NCBI GenBank assembly: GCA_902573385.1
Contig: CACGJS010000001.1
Span: 1 to 64,000 of the forward strand
Length of the DNA: 64,000 bases
Direction: 5' to 3'
From: an uncultured Pelagibacteraceae bacterium
GTDB lineage: Bacteria; Pseudomonadota; Alphaproteobacteria; Pelagibacterales; Pelagibacteraceae
Shown: piece by piece, positions 53,161 through 63,818 of the stretch
How the letters are laid out: every line of letters begins with the position of its first letter
Numbering within the stretch: position 1 is the first letter of the stretch
The notes under the pieces: generated by a model
Seen by the model: the letters and a program-made list of their open reading frames with translations, nothing else
Databases searched by the model: none
Told to the model about the DNA's origin: nothing
Made by a program: the position numbers and the translations under genes

Positions 53161-55226
53161 TGTCTGAGTTTTTTTTAGAACTATTCAGTGAAGAAATTCC
53201 TACAAATTTACAAAAAAGTTCTCGTATTATTTTATTGGAAAATTTCCAAAATTTATTTGAAGAGAAACAGCTAACGTTTAAAAAAAGTTTAGCATATTCA
53301 ACCCCAAATAGACTTATAATTTTATTTGAAGGATTATCTAAAGAAATTACACAAAAAGCTGAAGAAGTAAAAGGACCAAACGTTAATGCTCCACAAAATG
53401 CAATAGAAGGTTTTTTAAGATCTCATAAAATAGAAAAAGAGCATTTATTTAAAAAAGTATTAGAAAAAAAAGAGTTTTATTTTTTCAAAAAATCATCAAA
53501 AAAAATTAAGACCTTTGACTTATTACAAGAGCAAACTCCTTTAATTCTTAATAAAATACCATGGAAAAAATCAATGCGATGGGGAAATTTTAATCTTAAT
53601 TGGGGAAGGCCGTTAAAATCAATATTAGCAACTTTTGATGAAAAAAATTTAAATTTTAAATTTCATCACCTAACTTGTGTAAATACAACTTTTGTCGATA
53701 AAGATTTCGAAGATAAAAAAAGGATATTTAAAAATTTTAAAGATTATAAAATTTTTTTTCAAAAATCAGGAGTAGTTATTGATCATAATTTGAGAAAAAA
53801 ATTTATTGAAAAAGAAATTGAAAGAATTTCTAAAAAAAAGAATATTATTGTAGATATAAATAATAAACTTTTAGAAGAGGTAACAGGTTTAGTAGAAAAA
53901 CCCAGTGTTTTAATTTGTAAATTTGACGAAATATTTTTGAAAATTCCAAAAGAAATCCTAATCATTACAATGCAACATCATCAAAAATATTTTCCAACAT
54001 TTAATAAAAAAGGAAACATAACAAATGAATTTTTGGTAATTACTAATAATAAAGATACAAAAGGATTTATCAAATCTGGTAATGAACGAGTTGTAGAAGC
54101 AAGACTAAGTGATGCACAGTTTTTTTGGAAAAAAAATAAATCACAAAATTTAGTCAAACAAGTCACTAAGTTGAAATTGATAAATTATTTTAAAGGTTTA
54201 GGTTCTTACTTTGATAAAGTACAGAGAATGCGAAAATTAGGAGGCATGATCTCTGATGAACTACTTATAAGTAAAGATAAAGTTGAATTGTTATGTTCAA
54301 TCAGTAAAGCGGATTTAATTTCTGATCTAGTGAATGAATTTCCAGAGTTACAAGGAATTATGGGAGGACATTTTGCTGAGGCCCAAGGTTTTGAAAAAGA
54401 TATATCTTTAGCTTTAAGTGAACAGTATTTACCACAGGGTCTTATTAGTAAAGTGCCAAAAAAAAAATATAGCATTGCTTTATCATTGACTGATAAATTA
54501 GATACACTGGTTGGTTTTTTTGGCATAAATCAAAAACCGACAAGTTCAAAAGATCCTTATGCACTAAGAAGATTAGCCTTAGGAATTATTAGATTATTAA
54601 TAGAAAATAAAAATAATTTTAAATTAAGAGATTTAATAAATTATTCAGAATCTCTTTATGAGGAACAAGAATTTAAATTTGATAATGACAATACTCAAAA
54701 AGAAATAATTAATTTTTTATTAGATAGATTAAGGTATTATATGAAAGAAAAAAATATTAGAGATGATATTGTTGAAGCTAGTATAAGTTCTACTGATTTA
54801 AATAATATTACATTAATTTATAAAAAAGCTTTATATTTAAATAAAATAATAGATACACAGATTGGAAAAGATATAATCTTAAGCTACAAACGATGTTCAA
54901 GTATTTTAGTCAGTGAACTCAAAGATGAGTCATTAGAGATTTTAAATACAGTTGATCCAGGAATCTTTAAAAACGAATACGAGAAAAATCTATATAAAAA
55001 AATTACGCAATTAAGAAAATATTTTGAGAATATTAATAAAGATGAAAATTATAATGAAACACTTACTAATCTAGCAAATATAAAAGCAGTAATTTTTGAA
55101 TTTTTTGATAACGTTATTGTTAATGATAATGAAATAATCATCAAAAAAAACAGATTGGAACTTTTACAAATGTTATGTAAAACCTTCGATAACTATATAA
55201 ATTTTTCTAATATTGAGAGCATTTAG
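53160..55226 (+). CDS. glyS: Glycyl-tRNA synthetase beta subunit
   Basis: FFLELFSEEIPTNLQ, SMRWGNFNLNWGRPL, ADLISDLVNEFPELQGIMGGHFAEAQG, DKLDTLVGFFGI. Confidence 0.96.
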   Translation: MSEFFLELFSEEIPTNLQKSSRIILLENFQNLFEEKQLTFKKSLAYSTPNRLIILFEGLSKEITQKAEEVKGPNVNAPQNAIEGFLRSHKIEKEHLFKKVLEKKEFYFFKKSSKKIKTFDLLQEQTPLILNKIPWKKSMRWGNFNLNWGRPLKSILATFDEKNLNFKFHHLTCVNTTFVDKDFEDKKRIFKNFKDYKIFFQKSGVVIDHNLRKKFIEKEIERISKKKNIIVDINNKLLEEVTGLVEKPSVLICKFDEIFLKIPKEILIITMQHHQKYFPTFNKKGNITNEFLVITNNKDTKGFIKSGNERVVEARLSDAQFFWKKNKSQNLVKQVTKLKLINYFKGLGSYFDKVQRMRKLGGMISDELLISKDKVELLCSISKADLISDLVNEFPELQGIMGGHFAEAQGFEKDISLALSEQYLPQGLISKVPKKKYSIALSLTDKLDTLVGFFGINQKPTSSKDPYALRRLALGIIRLLIENKNNFKLRDLINYSESLYEEQEFKFDNDNTQKEIINFLLDRLRYYMKEKNIRDDIVEASISSTDLNNITLIYKKALYLNKIIDTQIGKDIILSYKRCSSILVSELKDESLEILNTVDPGIFKNEYEKNLYKKITQLRKYFENINKDENYNETLTNLANIKAVIFEFFDNVIVNDNEIIIKKNRLELLQMLCKTFDNYINFSNIESI

Positions 55227-57889
55227 TGAAAAAACTAATTTTAAACTTTAAATCAAAAGAGTCGAAAAAACTAAAAAATCCAAAAAATTTTCTTGGAGGA
55301 AAAGGTGTAAATCTTTCTCAAATGGGAAGAATGGGACTACCTGTTCCACCTGGATTCACTATTTCAACTAACGTTTGTAAATTATTCTATCAAAATAATA
55401 AAAAACTAAATACTAAGATATTAAATGATATTAAAAATCAATTAAAAATTATTGAAAAAGATTCTAATAAAAAATTTGGAGACTTAAAGAATCCTCTACT
55501 TGTATCTGTAAGGTCGGGGGCAAGAATTTCGATGCCTGGTATGATGGATACAATATTAAATTTAGGTTTAAATGATAAAACTGTTTTAGCCTTAGCCAAA
55601 AAAACTTCAAATATGAGGTTTGCAAAAGATAGCTATAGAAGATTTATTCAAATGTATAGCAATGTCGTAATAGGTATAGAAAATTACAATTTTGAAGAAT
55701 TAATTGAAAATTATAAGTTAACTAAAGGTGTTTTGCTAGATACTCAGTTGGATGAAAATGATTGGGATGGTTTAATTCATGACTTTAAAAAAATCATAAA
55801 AGAAAAAACAAAAAAAGATTTTCCACAAAATGTTTTTGATCAATTAAACGGAGCTATTAGTGCAGTGTTTTTATCATGGGAGAGTAATAGAGCGAAAGTT
55901 TATAGAAAATTAAATCAAATTCCATCAGATTGGGGTACTGCAGTTAATGTTCAATCAATGGTTTTTGGTAATATGGGAAATGATTGTGCAACAGGAGTTG
56001 TCTTTACAAGAAATCCATCTGATGGAAAAAATGAAATTTATGGAGAATATCTAATAAATGCTCAGGGTGAAGATGTAGTAGCTGGAACAAGAACACCTCA
56101 ATACATTACTAAAAAAGCCAGAAAAAATGCAAAGGCAAAAGAAAAGTCTATGGAAGAGTCAATGCCAAAAGTATTTAAACAACTAGTTAAAATTTTAAAA
56201 GTACTAGAAAAATATTATAAAGATATGCAAGATGTCGAATTTACAGTCGAAAATAATAAATTATGGATGCTACAAACTAGATCAGGTAAAAGGACTTCTA
56301 AATCTGCAGTTAAAATAGCAGTAGATATGGTTAAAGAAAAACTTATTTCAAAAAAAGAAGCAATATTGAGAATTGACCCAAGTTCTTTGGATACATTGCT
56401 ACATCCAACACTAGATGAAAAAAGTTCAATAAATATTATAGCGAATGGTTTACCAGCCTCTCCAGGAGCTGCATGTGGAAAAGTTGTTTTTTCTTCAGAT
56501 GAAGCTGAAAGATTAAATTCGATGATGCAAGATACTATTTTAGTAAGAATTGAAACTTCACCAGAAGATATTCATGGAATGCATGCTGCAAAAGGAATTT
56601 TGACAGCAAGAGGCGGAATGACGAGTCATGCTGCAGTTGTAGCAAGAGGAATGGGAAGACCCTGTGTTTCAGGTTCGAGTGAAATTGATATTGATTACGA
56701 AAGAAGAAGATTTAAAACTTCATCTGTAGAAGTTAAAGAAGGTGATATAATTACCATTGATGGTTCATCTGGAAGAATTATTTTAGGAGAAGTAACAACA
56801 GTTAAGCCAGAAATTTCGGGAGATTTTTCAAAACTAATGAATTGGGCCGATAGATATAGAAAATTAAAAGTTAGAACAAATTCAGAAACACCACTTGATA
56901 CAAAAACTGCTAGAGACTTTGGTGCTGAAGGTATAGGTCTTTGTAGAACAGAACATATGTTTTTTGACCAAGAAAGAATTTTATCTGTTAGAGAGATGAT
57001 TTTATCAAAAACAATTGAAGATAGAAATAAAGCATTAGACAAACTCTTGCCTCATCAAAGAAAAGATTTTACTGAAATATTTAAAATTATGTACGATCTA
57101 CCTGTAACAGTAAGGTTACTAGACCCTCCGTTGCATGAATTTCTTCCTAAGACTGAGAAGGAAATCAATGATATTGCAAAAGTAGTAGAGTTACCTTTAA
57201 AGGAAATTGAGTCAAGAATTAATGAATTACATGAACAAAACCCTATGTTAGGACATAGAGGATGTAGATTAGGTATCTCATTTCCAGAAATTTACGAAAT
57301 GCAATGTAGGGCAATTTTTGAAGCATTATCAGAGCTTAAGATTAAAAAAATAAAATCAGCTTTTCCTGAAATTATGATCCCATTGGTTTCAACCGAAGCA
57401 GAAATAAGAATTATGAAAGAATTAGTTGTAAGAATAGCAAATGAAGTTCAAAAGAAAAAAAATATTAAAATTGATTATACTGTAGGAACTATGATTGAGT
57501 TGCCAAGAGCCTCCTTAAAAGCAAAGGATATAGCGAAACATGCAGATTTTTTTAGTTTTGGAACTAATGATTTAACTCAAACGACATTTGGTTTAAGTAG
57601 AGACGATAGTGGAAAGTTTTTGAATGACTATATCGAAAATAAAATATTTTCTATCGATCCATTTATATCAATTGATGATGGCGTAGCTGATTTAATTGAA
57701 ATTGCAACTGAAAGAGGAAGAAAACAAAATAAAAAAATTAAACTTGGAATTTGTGGAGAACATGGTGGTGATCCCAAGAGCATTCGTTTTTGTGCGGAAA
57801 CAGGGCTAGATTATGTTTCTTGTTCTCCTTATAGAGTTCCCGTAGCGAGATTAGCGGCTGCTCAAGCCGAATTATATAAAAAAAATTAA
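55226..57889 (+). CDS. ppdK: Pyruvate, phosphate dikinase
   Basis: FLGGKGVNLSQMGRMGLPVPPGFTIS, SVRSGARISMPGMMDTILNLGLN, TARGGMTSHAAVVARGMGRPCVSG, EGIGLCRTEHMFF. Confidence 0.98.
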   Translation: MKKLILNFKSKESKKLKNPKNFLGGKGVNLSQMGRMGLPVPPGFTISTNVCKLFYQNNKKLNTKILNDIKNQLKIIEKDSNKKFGDLKNPLLVSVRSGARISMPGMMDTILNLGLNDKTVLALAKKTSNMRFAKDSYRRFIQMYSNVVIGIENYNFEELIENYKLTKGVLLDTQLDENDWDGLIHDFKKIIKEKTKKDFPQNVFDQLNGAISAVFLSWESNRAKVYRKLNQIPSDWGTAVNVQSMVFGNMGNDCATGVVFTRNPSDGKNEIYGEYLINAQGEDVVAGTRTPQYITKKARKNAKAKEKSMEESMPKVFKQLVKILKVLEKYYKDMQDVEFTVENNKLWMLQTRSGKRTSKSAVKIAVDMVKEKLISKKEAILRIDPSSLDTLLHPTLDEKSSINIIANGLPASPGAACGKVVFSSDEAERLNSMMQDTILVRIETSPEDIHGMHAAKGILTARGGMTSHAAVVARGMGRPCVSGSSEIDIDYERRRFKTSSVEVKEGDIITIDGSSGRIILGEVTTVKPEISGDFSKLMNWADRYRKLKVRTNSETPLDTKTARDFGAEGIGLCRTEHMFFDQERILSVREMILSKTIEDRNKALDKLLPHQRKDFTEIFKIMYDLPVTVRLLDPPLHEFLPKTEKEINDIAKVVELPLKEIESRINELHEQNPMLGHRGCRLGISFPEIYEMQCRAIFEALSELKIKKIKSAFPEIMIPLVSTEAEIRIMKELVVRIANEVQKKKNIKIDYTVGTMIELPRASLKAKDIAKHADFFSFGTNDLTQTTFGLSRDDSGKFLNDYIENKIFSIDPFISIDDGVADLIEIATERGRKQNKKIKLGICGEHGGDPKSIRFCAETGLDYVSCSPYRVPVARLAAAQAELYKKN

Positions 57890-58719
57890 ATTTCTAATTT
57901 AAAATCAATAGCAGGCACACTATGAGTTATGCTTCCGATTGAAATTCTATCAATACCAGTTGCTGAAATTTTTTTTACTGATTTTAAATTAATATTTCCT
58001 GAGGCCTCAGTTTCATAATACTTTTTGGCTATTTTAACTCCAACCTTAAGTTTCTTAATGTTCATATTATCAAATAAAACTGTATTGAATTTGAGACCAA
58101 TTATTTTTTTTAATTGATTTAGATTATCTACTTCAACTGTAATTTTTCTTTTTTTTTTATTTTTAATAGCCAAATCAACTAAAGCTTTGATGTTAGAGCT
58201 TGCTATATGATTATCTTTAATTAAAAATTCGTCACTCAAGTTAAATCTATGGTTAACTCCACCACCTAGTTTTACAGCATACTTTTGTATTACTCTTAAA
58301 GTTGGAATTGTTTTCCTTGTACAACAAATTTTACAATTTTTATTAACCAGCTTAACAAAATTATTTGTTTTAGTGGCAATGCCTGAGATATGACTTATAA
58401 AATTAAGAGCAACTCTTTCTCCAATTAATATATTTTCAGCTTTCCCTTTAATAATTGCTATTAAGGTATTTTTTTTTACAAAAGAACCTTCTTTTTTTTT
58501 AATTATAAATTTTATCTTTTTGTCAATTAGTTTGAATGTTTGTTTTGCGAATTTCAAACCACCAATCATAGCTTCTTGATTAGAAATTAATTTAGCTTTT
58601 ATAATTTTAGTATTTTTAATTAAGTTTGAAGTAATATCGCCAGAAGGGTAAAGATCTTCGTTTAAAGCAAGTTTAACTGTATTATTAATATAATAATTGC
58701 TTAATTTAATTTGAGACAC
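57886..58719 (-). CDS. nadC: Nicotinate-nucleotide pyrophosphorylase
   Basis: LNEDLYPSGDITSNLI, ERVALNFISHISGIAT, CTRKTIPTLRVIQKYAVKLGGGVNHRFNLSDEFLIKDNHI. Confidence 0.95.
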   Translation of the reverse strand: MSQIKLSNYYINNTVKLALNEDLYPSGDITSNLIKNTKIIKAKLISNQEAMIGGLKFAKQTFKLIDKKIKFIIKKKEGSFVKKNTLIAIIKGKAENILIGERVALNFISHISGIATKTNNFVKLVNKNCKICCTRKTIPTLRVIQKYAVKLGGGVNHRFNLSDEFLIKDNHIASSNIKALVDLAIKNKKKRKITVEVDNLNQLKKIIGLKFNTVLFDNMNIKKLKVGVKIAKKYYETEASGNINLKSVKKISATGIDRISIGSITHSVPAIDFKLEI

Positions 58720-58724
58720 TTTTA

Positions 58725-59729
58725 TTACCTGCCAATTGCAGCCATTCTCTCAACAGGTATTCTTGCTTTTCTTATCATTTCTTCATCTATTATTATTTCA
58801 CCAGTTTCACTCTCTAAACAATCTAGAATTTTTGGGAGTGTAATTTTTTTCATATGAGGACAAAGATTACAAGGTCTTATAAATTCTACATTTGGATTTT
58901 CTACTTGAATATTATCACTCATCGAACACTCTGTAACCATCATTACTTTTTTAGGTTGTTTATCTTCAACATATTTAATCATTCCACTAGTTGATCCAGC
59001 AAAATCACTAGCTTTAATAACATCAGGAGGACACTCAGGGTGTGCAATTATTTTAATTCCAGGATTTTTTTCTCTAATACTGAATATTTCTTTTTCATTA
59101 AACTTTTCATGGACCATACAAATTCCTTTCCATGGAATAATTTCAACATCTGTTTGTGAAGCTACGTATTTTGCTAAATAATCATCTGGTAAAAATATAA
59201 CTTTTTTTACTCCTAGAGAGTTTACAATTTTTACAGCATTAGCAGATGTACAACATACATCAGTTTCAGCTTTTACTTCAGCAGAAGTATTAACATAAGA
59301 TACAACAGGTACACCTGGATGTTTTTTTTTTAATAGTCTGACATCTTTACCTGTTATAGATGACGACAACGAACAACCAGCATTCATATCCGGTAATAAA
59401 ACTTTTTTTTTAGGACTCATTAACTTAGAAGTTTCTGCCATAAAATGAACTCCTGCCATTACAATTATATCAGCTTTTGTTTTAGAAGCTTCTATTGCCA
59501 GAGCCAAAGAATCAGCAGCAACATCTGCTACTCCATGATAAATCTCTGGAGTTTGGTAGTTATGAGCAAGTATTATTGCGTTTTTTTCTTTTTTTAATTG
59601 ATTAATTTTATGAATGTAAGGAGCGTGAACAGACCACTCTATTTCTGGTATAATTTTAGAAATTTTTTTATAAATAGGATCAGTTGCTTTTTTAACTTCT
59701 TGTGAAAATTCCATATCTAAACTTATCAA
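58725..59729 (-). CDS. nadA: Quinolinate synthase
   Basis: AIILAHNYQTPEIYHGVADVAADSLALA, MAGVHFMAETSKLMSPKKKVLLPDMNAGCSLSSSI, RPCNLCPHMKKITLPKI. Confidence 0.97.
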   Translation of the reverse strand: MISLDMEFSQEVKKATDPIYKKISKIIPEIEWSVHAPYIHKINQLKKEKNAIILAHNYQTPEIYHGVADVAADSLALAIEASKTKADIIVMAGVHFMAETSKLMSPKKKVLLPDMNAGCSLSSSITGKDVRLLKKKHPGVPVVSYVNTSAEVKAETDVCCTSANAVKIVNSLGVKKVIFLPDDYLAKYVASQTDVEIIPWKGICMVHEKFNEKEIFSIREKNPGIKIIAHPECPPDVIKASDFAGSTSGMIKYVEDKQPKKVMMVTECSMSDNIQVENPNVEFIRPCNLCPHMKKITLPKILDCLESETGEIIIDEEMIRKARIPVERMAAIGR

Positions 59730-59790
59730 TCAGCAAGCATCATGTCATTTTATTATTGGTCGCATAAATATTGAAAAATCCATATTTTAA

Positions 59791-60050
59791 GGGGCGTTCT
59801 GTTACCCGGTGCCCCAGACCGTGCTTTTATGATTAACCTAGGTTAATTATGCAGCAAGTGCGTAACTTTCGTTAGCATTTAAAGTTTAGCCCGTTGCGGT
59901 GGAACAATCCCGAACGAAAGAATAGCCTTTAGTCACCCGTCGATCCTATTTCACCCCCATAAGTTGCAAATGGTGGAGGTGGTGGGTACTGCCCCCACGT
60001 CCGTAATGGTTATTACGAAATTCGTTTATCGTCGTAGTTGGCAAGCCAAC
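59791..60050 (-). ncRNA. ssrA: Circularly permuted two-piece tmRNA (alphaproteobacterial type); 5' acceptor-piece boundary approximate
   Basis: On the minus strand: acceptor piece ...GTGGG-GGCAGTA-CCCAC-CACCTCC-A-CCA (CCA at 59973-59971), 12-nt spacer (59970-59959), then coding piece from 59958 GGGGGTGAAATAGGATCGACGGG. GGGGGUG pairs with CACCUCC over 7 bp including G3:U70. Tag reading frame GCT AAC GAA AGT TAC GCA CTT GCT GCA TAA = ANESYALAA* at 59876-59847. Confidence 0.93.
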
Positions 60051-60092
60051 GCTATTAATATAAAAGCATTTACAAGAGATTCAATAAAAATC

Positions 60093-61043
60093 ATGAAATT
60101 AACTAAAGAACAATCACAAGAAATTAAAGATCAGCAATCTCAAGAGAATCAAACAAAAAGAGTTACAGTTTTAGGGCTTGAAAAAATTCTTTATGAGGCA
60201 ATACCAGCACTAGATCATGGTTTTGTTAGAGTAGTAGACTATATGGGAGATGACACTTCAATTGTTCAAGCTGCTAGGGTTTCTTATGGAAAGGGAACTA
60301 AACAAGTTTCTACAGATAGCGGATTGATAAAGTATCTAATGAGACATTGGCATAGCACTCCTTTTGAAATGTGTGAAATAAAATATCATGTCAAACTTCC
60401 AATATTTATTGCACGTCAATGGATCAGACATAGAACAGCAAATGTTAATGAATATTCCGCTAGATATTCTATTTTGGATAAAGAATTTTATTTACCGTCA
60501 GTAGAAAATTTAGCAGCTCAATCATCAAGCAATAGACAGGGCAGAGGTGACGTTATTGAAGGGGAGCAAGCTAAAGAAGTTTTAGAACTTTTAAAAAATG
60601 ACGCAGAAAAAACTTATAATAATTATGAAATGATGCTTAATCAAAGATTTGATGGGTCAACAATTGATGAAAATAAAAAAGGTTTAGCAAGAGAGCTAGC
60701 AAGAATGAATTTAACTTTAAATACTTATACTCAATGGTACTGGAAAACCGATTTATTAAATCTAATGAATTTTTTAAGATTAAGAGCAGACAGTCATGCT
60801 CAGTATGAAATAAGAGTATATGCTGATATAATGTTAGATACTTTAAAGAAATGGGTTCCAATAACTTTTGATGCATTTATGGATTATAGAGTTGGTGGAA
60901 CCGAAGTATCAGCTAAAGGTAAATTAATAATTCAAAAATTAATTAAAGGTGTAGAGGTTAATCTTGAAAATTCTGGACTGTCAAAAAGAGAGTGGAATGA
61001 ATTAATGGTAGCTTTTAATCTTAATGAAAGATTACTTAAATAA
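60093..61043 (+). CDS. thyX: Flavin-dependent thymidylate synthase; start proposed at 60093, not 59964
   Basis: [15 protein letters not shown] (RHRX7S motif), [51 protein letters not shown]-track residues 1-43 translate tmRNA sequence. Confidence 0.93.
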   Translation: MKLTKEQSQEIKDQQSQENQTKRVTVLGLEKILYEAIPALDHGFVRVVDYMGDDTSIVQAARVSYGKGTKQVSTDSGLIKYLMRHWHSTPFEMCEIKYHVKLPIFIARQWIRHRTANVNEYSARYSILDKEFYLPSVENLAAQSSSNRQGRGDVIEGEQAKEVLELLKNDAEKTYNNYEMMLNQRFDGSTIDENKKGLARELARMNLTLNTYTQWYWKTDLLNLMNFLRLRADSHAQYEIRVYADIMLDTLKKWVPITFDAFMDYRVGGTEVSAKGKLIIQKLIKGVEVNLENSGLSKREWNELMVAFNLNERLLK

Positions 61044-62949
61044 AAATATTAAAATTAAATATAGATCTGAAATAGATAGCTTAAGAGCAATTTCAGTTTT
61101 AGCAGTTGTAGTTTATCATGCTAAAATAAATATTTTAGGTTATTCATTATTTCCAGGAGGATATTTAGGTGTTGATATCTTCTTTGTAATTTCAGGATAC
61201 TTAATAACCTCTATAATATTTAAAGAATTAAAGTATAAAAAAAATTTTTCTTTTGGTGGTTTTTATTTAAGAAGAGCTCGAAGAATACTCCCTGCTTTAT
61301 TTTTTCTGTTATTATGCTCTATCCCATTAGCATGGTTTGCATTATTACCTTCTGGTTTGGTAGATTTTGCTAGGTCTATTTATTTTTCACTTGGATTTTC
61401 TTCAAATTTTTATTTTTATTTTACAGGACTTGAGTATGGAGCAGTTGATGGCTTATTAAAACCATTATTACATACTTGGTCTTTAGCAGTCGAAGAACAA
61501 TATTATATTATATTTCCAGTTTTATTTGTATTTGGTTTTTTTTTTTTAAAAAAAAAAATTCATATAGCTATATTAATAATTCTTCTTTTAAGCTTAATAT
61601 TTGCTGAATATTTTTCATTAAAAAATTCAAATTTGAATTTTTATATTTTACCAAGTAGAGCTTGGGAACTTTTAGCAGGCTCTGCATTGGTTTTTTTAGA
61701 AGATAAAAAAAATTTTAAAATATCTAACTTTGTAAGCAATTTATTTTGTCTTTTAGGATTATTAATGATTTTTTTTTCATTTATCTATTTTTATGAAGCT
61801 GTTCCAAATCCTAATTTAAAAAATTGTTTACCAGTAGTTGGGACAATATTTATTTTAATTTTTATAAAAAAAAAAACAATTTTTGCAAAACTTTTAAGTA
61901 ATAAATTACTTGTTGGCTTAGGTTTAATCTCTTATTCATTATATTTATGGCACTATCCAATCTTTGCTTTTGCAAGAAACCTTAGGATAGCTCAAGGACT
62001 ATTAGAATACTCACTTATTGCTATTTTGATTTTTTTAATATCAATATTTTCATATTTTTTTATAGAAAAACCTTTTCGTGATAAAAAATTTATATCAAAT
62101 CAATTATTTGTTAAAATTATTATAATTAGTTCATCAATATTAATTTTATCTTCATTTACAATTATCAACAACAAGGGTTTTAAAAACAGATTTGCAAATT
62201 ATGATAAATTTAGCATTGACTACCAAAAATACTTAACAGAAGTTAGATTAAAAAAATATGAACTAGGAAATCCACAATTTATTGATTTAAATAAAAAAAA
62301 TATTTTAATAATTGGCAATTCACATGGAAGAGATACTTTTAATTCCTTAAAACTTAATGAAGATTTATTTGAAAATTTAGAATTTTCAATTCTTGATACT
62401 CGAATTTATTGTATTGAAAAAATTTTTGAAAAATCCGAATTTTGTGATGGACTTAAAATGACAAAATTGGAAAAGAAGATATTTAATGAAGCTAATATAA
62501 TTATAATTAGTGCAGCATATACAGAAAAAGATTTGATCAAAATTGAAAAAATTATAGATATTTCTAAAAAATATAAAAAAGAATTAATTTTGACTACCAA
62601 GAGTCCAAGTTTTTATTATGAAAATTATCTATCTATTGTAGATAAATTCTACAATTTAAATAAAAGATTGCCCAATAAAGATGAGACAATAATTTTAGAA
62701 AAAGAATATTTTAAAAGTATGGATGAAGGAGTTAAAATTTTGAATAAAAAAATAGAGGTTATAGCTAAAAATAAAAATATTAAATTATTAAAAAAAATAG
62801 ATTTATTATGTGATCAAAAAAAACAAAGATGTGAGTTTTTAACAAAAAATAAGGATCGAATTTTATATGATGCAAATCATTACTCAATAAATGGAGCTAA
62901 ACACATAGGAAAAAAAATATTTTCTTTAAATTGGTTAGATTTAAATTAA
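61024..62949 (+). CDS. OafA/OatA-type acyltransferase with C-terminal SGNH-like domain
   Basis: [59 protein letters not shown]-terminal [12 protein letters not shown] and [14 protein letters not shown]. Confidence 0.9.
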   Translation: MKDYLNKNIKIKYRSEIDSLRAISVLAVVVYHAKINILGYSLFPGGYLGVDIFFVISGYLITSIIFKELKYKKNFSFGGFYLRRARRILPALFFLLLCSIPLAWFALLPSGLVDFARSIYFSLGFSSNFYFYFTGLEYGAVDGLLKPLLHTWSLAVEEQYYIIFPVLFVFGFFFLKKKIHIAILIILLLSLIFAEYFSLKNSNLNFYILPSRAWELLAGSALVFLEDKKNFKISNFVSNLFCLLGLLMIFFSFIYFYEAVPNPNLKNCLPVVGTIFILIFIKKKTIFAKLLSNKLLVGLGLISYSLYLWHYPIFAFARNLRIAQGLLEYSLIAILIFLISIFSYFFIEKPFRDKKFISNQLFVKIIIISSSILILSSFTIINNKGFKNRFANYDKFSIDYQKYLTEVRLKKYELGNPQFIDLNKKNILIIGNSHGRDTFNSLKLNEDLFENLEFSILDTRIYCIEKIFEKSEFCDGLKMTKLEKKIFNEANIIIISAAYTEKDLIKIEKIIDISKKYKKELILTTKSPSFYYENYLSIVDKFYNLNKRLPNKDETIILEKEYFKSMDEGVKILNKKIEVIAKNKNIKLLKKIDLLCDQKKQRCEFLTKNKDRILYDANHYSINGAKHIGKKIFSLNWLDLN

Positions 62950-63767
62950 AAAGATGATTTAATTTTATTAGCTAAATCTAAATAAATTTTAGAAATTTGA
63001 TGTCCTGGATTAGCTTCAACAATCGGTTTTCCTTCATCAGCAGATTTTCCAACTTCAGGATTAATTGGAATTTCTCCTAAAAATTCTTTTTTGAATTCTT
63101 TTGCAGTTTTTTTAACCCCACCTTCACCAAATATTTTATATTTTTTTCCATCATCACCCATAAAATAACTCATATTATCTACTAAGCCTAAAATTTTTAC
63201 ACCGAGTTTATCAAACATCTTAATTCCTCTTTTTACATCTAACAAAGCAATTTCTTGAGGAGTTGATACTATAATTGCACCATCCATTTTAATTTCAGTA
63301 GCGAATGTTAACTGAGTATCACCAGTTCCTGGAGGCATATCAACAATTATAAAATCTAAATCTTTCCAAGACACTTTTTGAGTAAAAGTTTTGATTGCGC
63401 TTGTTACCATTGGACCTCTCCAGATCATCGGAGTCTGTTGGTCAGCTAGAAATCCAATTGACATACACTGAATATCATATTTAGTAATTGGTGTTAAAGT
63501 TATTCCATCACTTTTTGGTTTTTCATTAATATCAAACATTTTTGGAATAGAGGGTCCATAAATATCAGCATCAAGTAAACCAACCTTACAACCAATACTT
63601 TTTAAGGCTAAAGCAAAGTTAGTTGCGAATGTAGATTTTCCTACCCCTCCTTTTGCACTTGAAATAGCTATTGTAAATTTTGTGCCTTTAATAGGGTTTT
63701 TTTCCGGAGGTTTCCCTGCCATTTTTTTCCTCATTGCGTCATTTAATTCTGGTTTTTCCTTAGGCAT
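62946..63767 (-). CDS. Mrp/NBP35 family iron-sulfur carrier P-loop ATPase
   Basis: FTIAISSAKGGVGKSTFATNFALALKSIGCKVGLLDADIYGPSIPKMF, DFIIVDMPPGTGDTQLT. Confidence 0.93.
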   Translation of the reverse strand: MPKEKPELNDAMRKKMAGKPPEKNPIKGTKFTIAISSAKGGVGKSTFATNFALALKSIGCKVGLLDADIYGPSIPKMFDINEKPKSDGITLTPITKYDIQCMSIGFLADQQTPMIWRGPMVTSAIKTFTQKVSWKDLDFIIVDMPPGTGDTQLTFATEIKMDGAIIVSTPQEIALLDVKRGIKMFDKLGVKILGLVDNMSYFMGDDGKKYKIFGEGGVKKTAKEFKKEFLGEIPINPEVGKSADEGKPIVEANPGHQISKIYLDLANKIKSSF

Positions 63768-63818
63768 ATTCTTATCTTAGCTTGTTTTTCTCTATAAAGA
63801 CATTATATACATTGTCAT

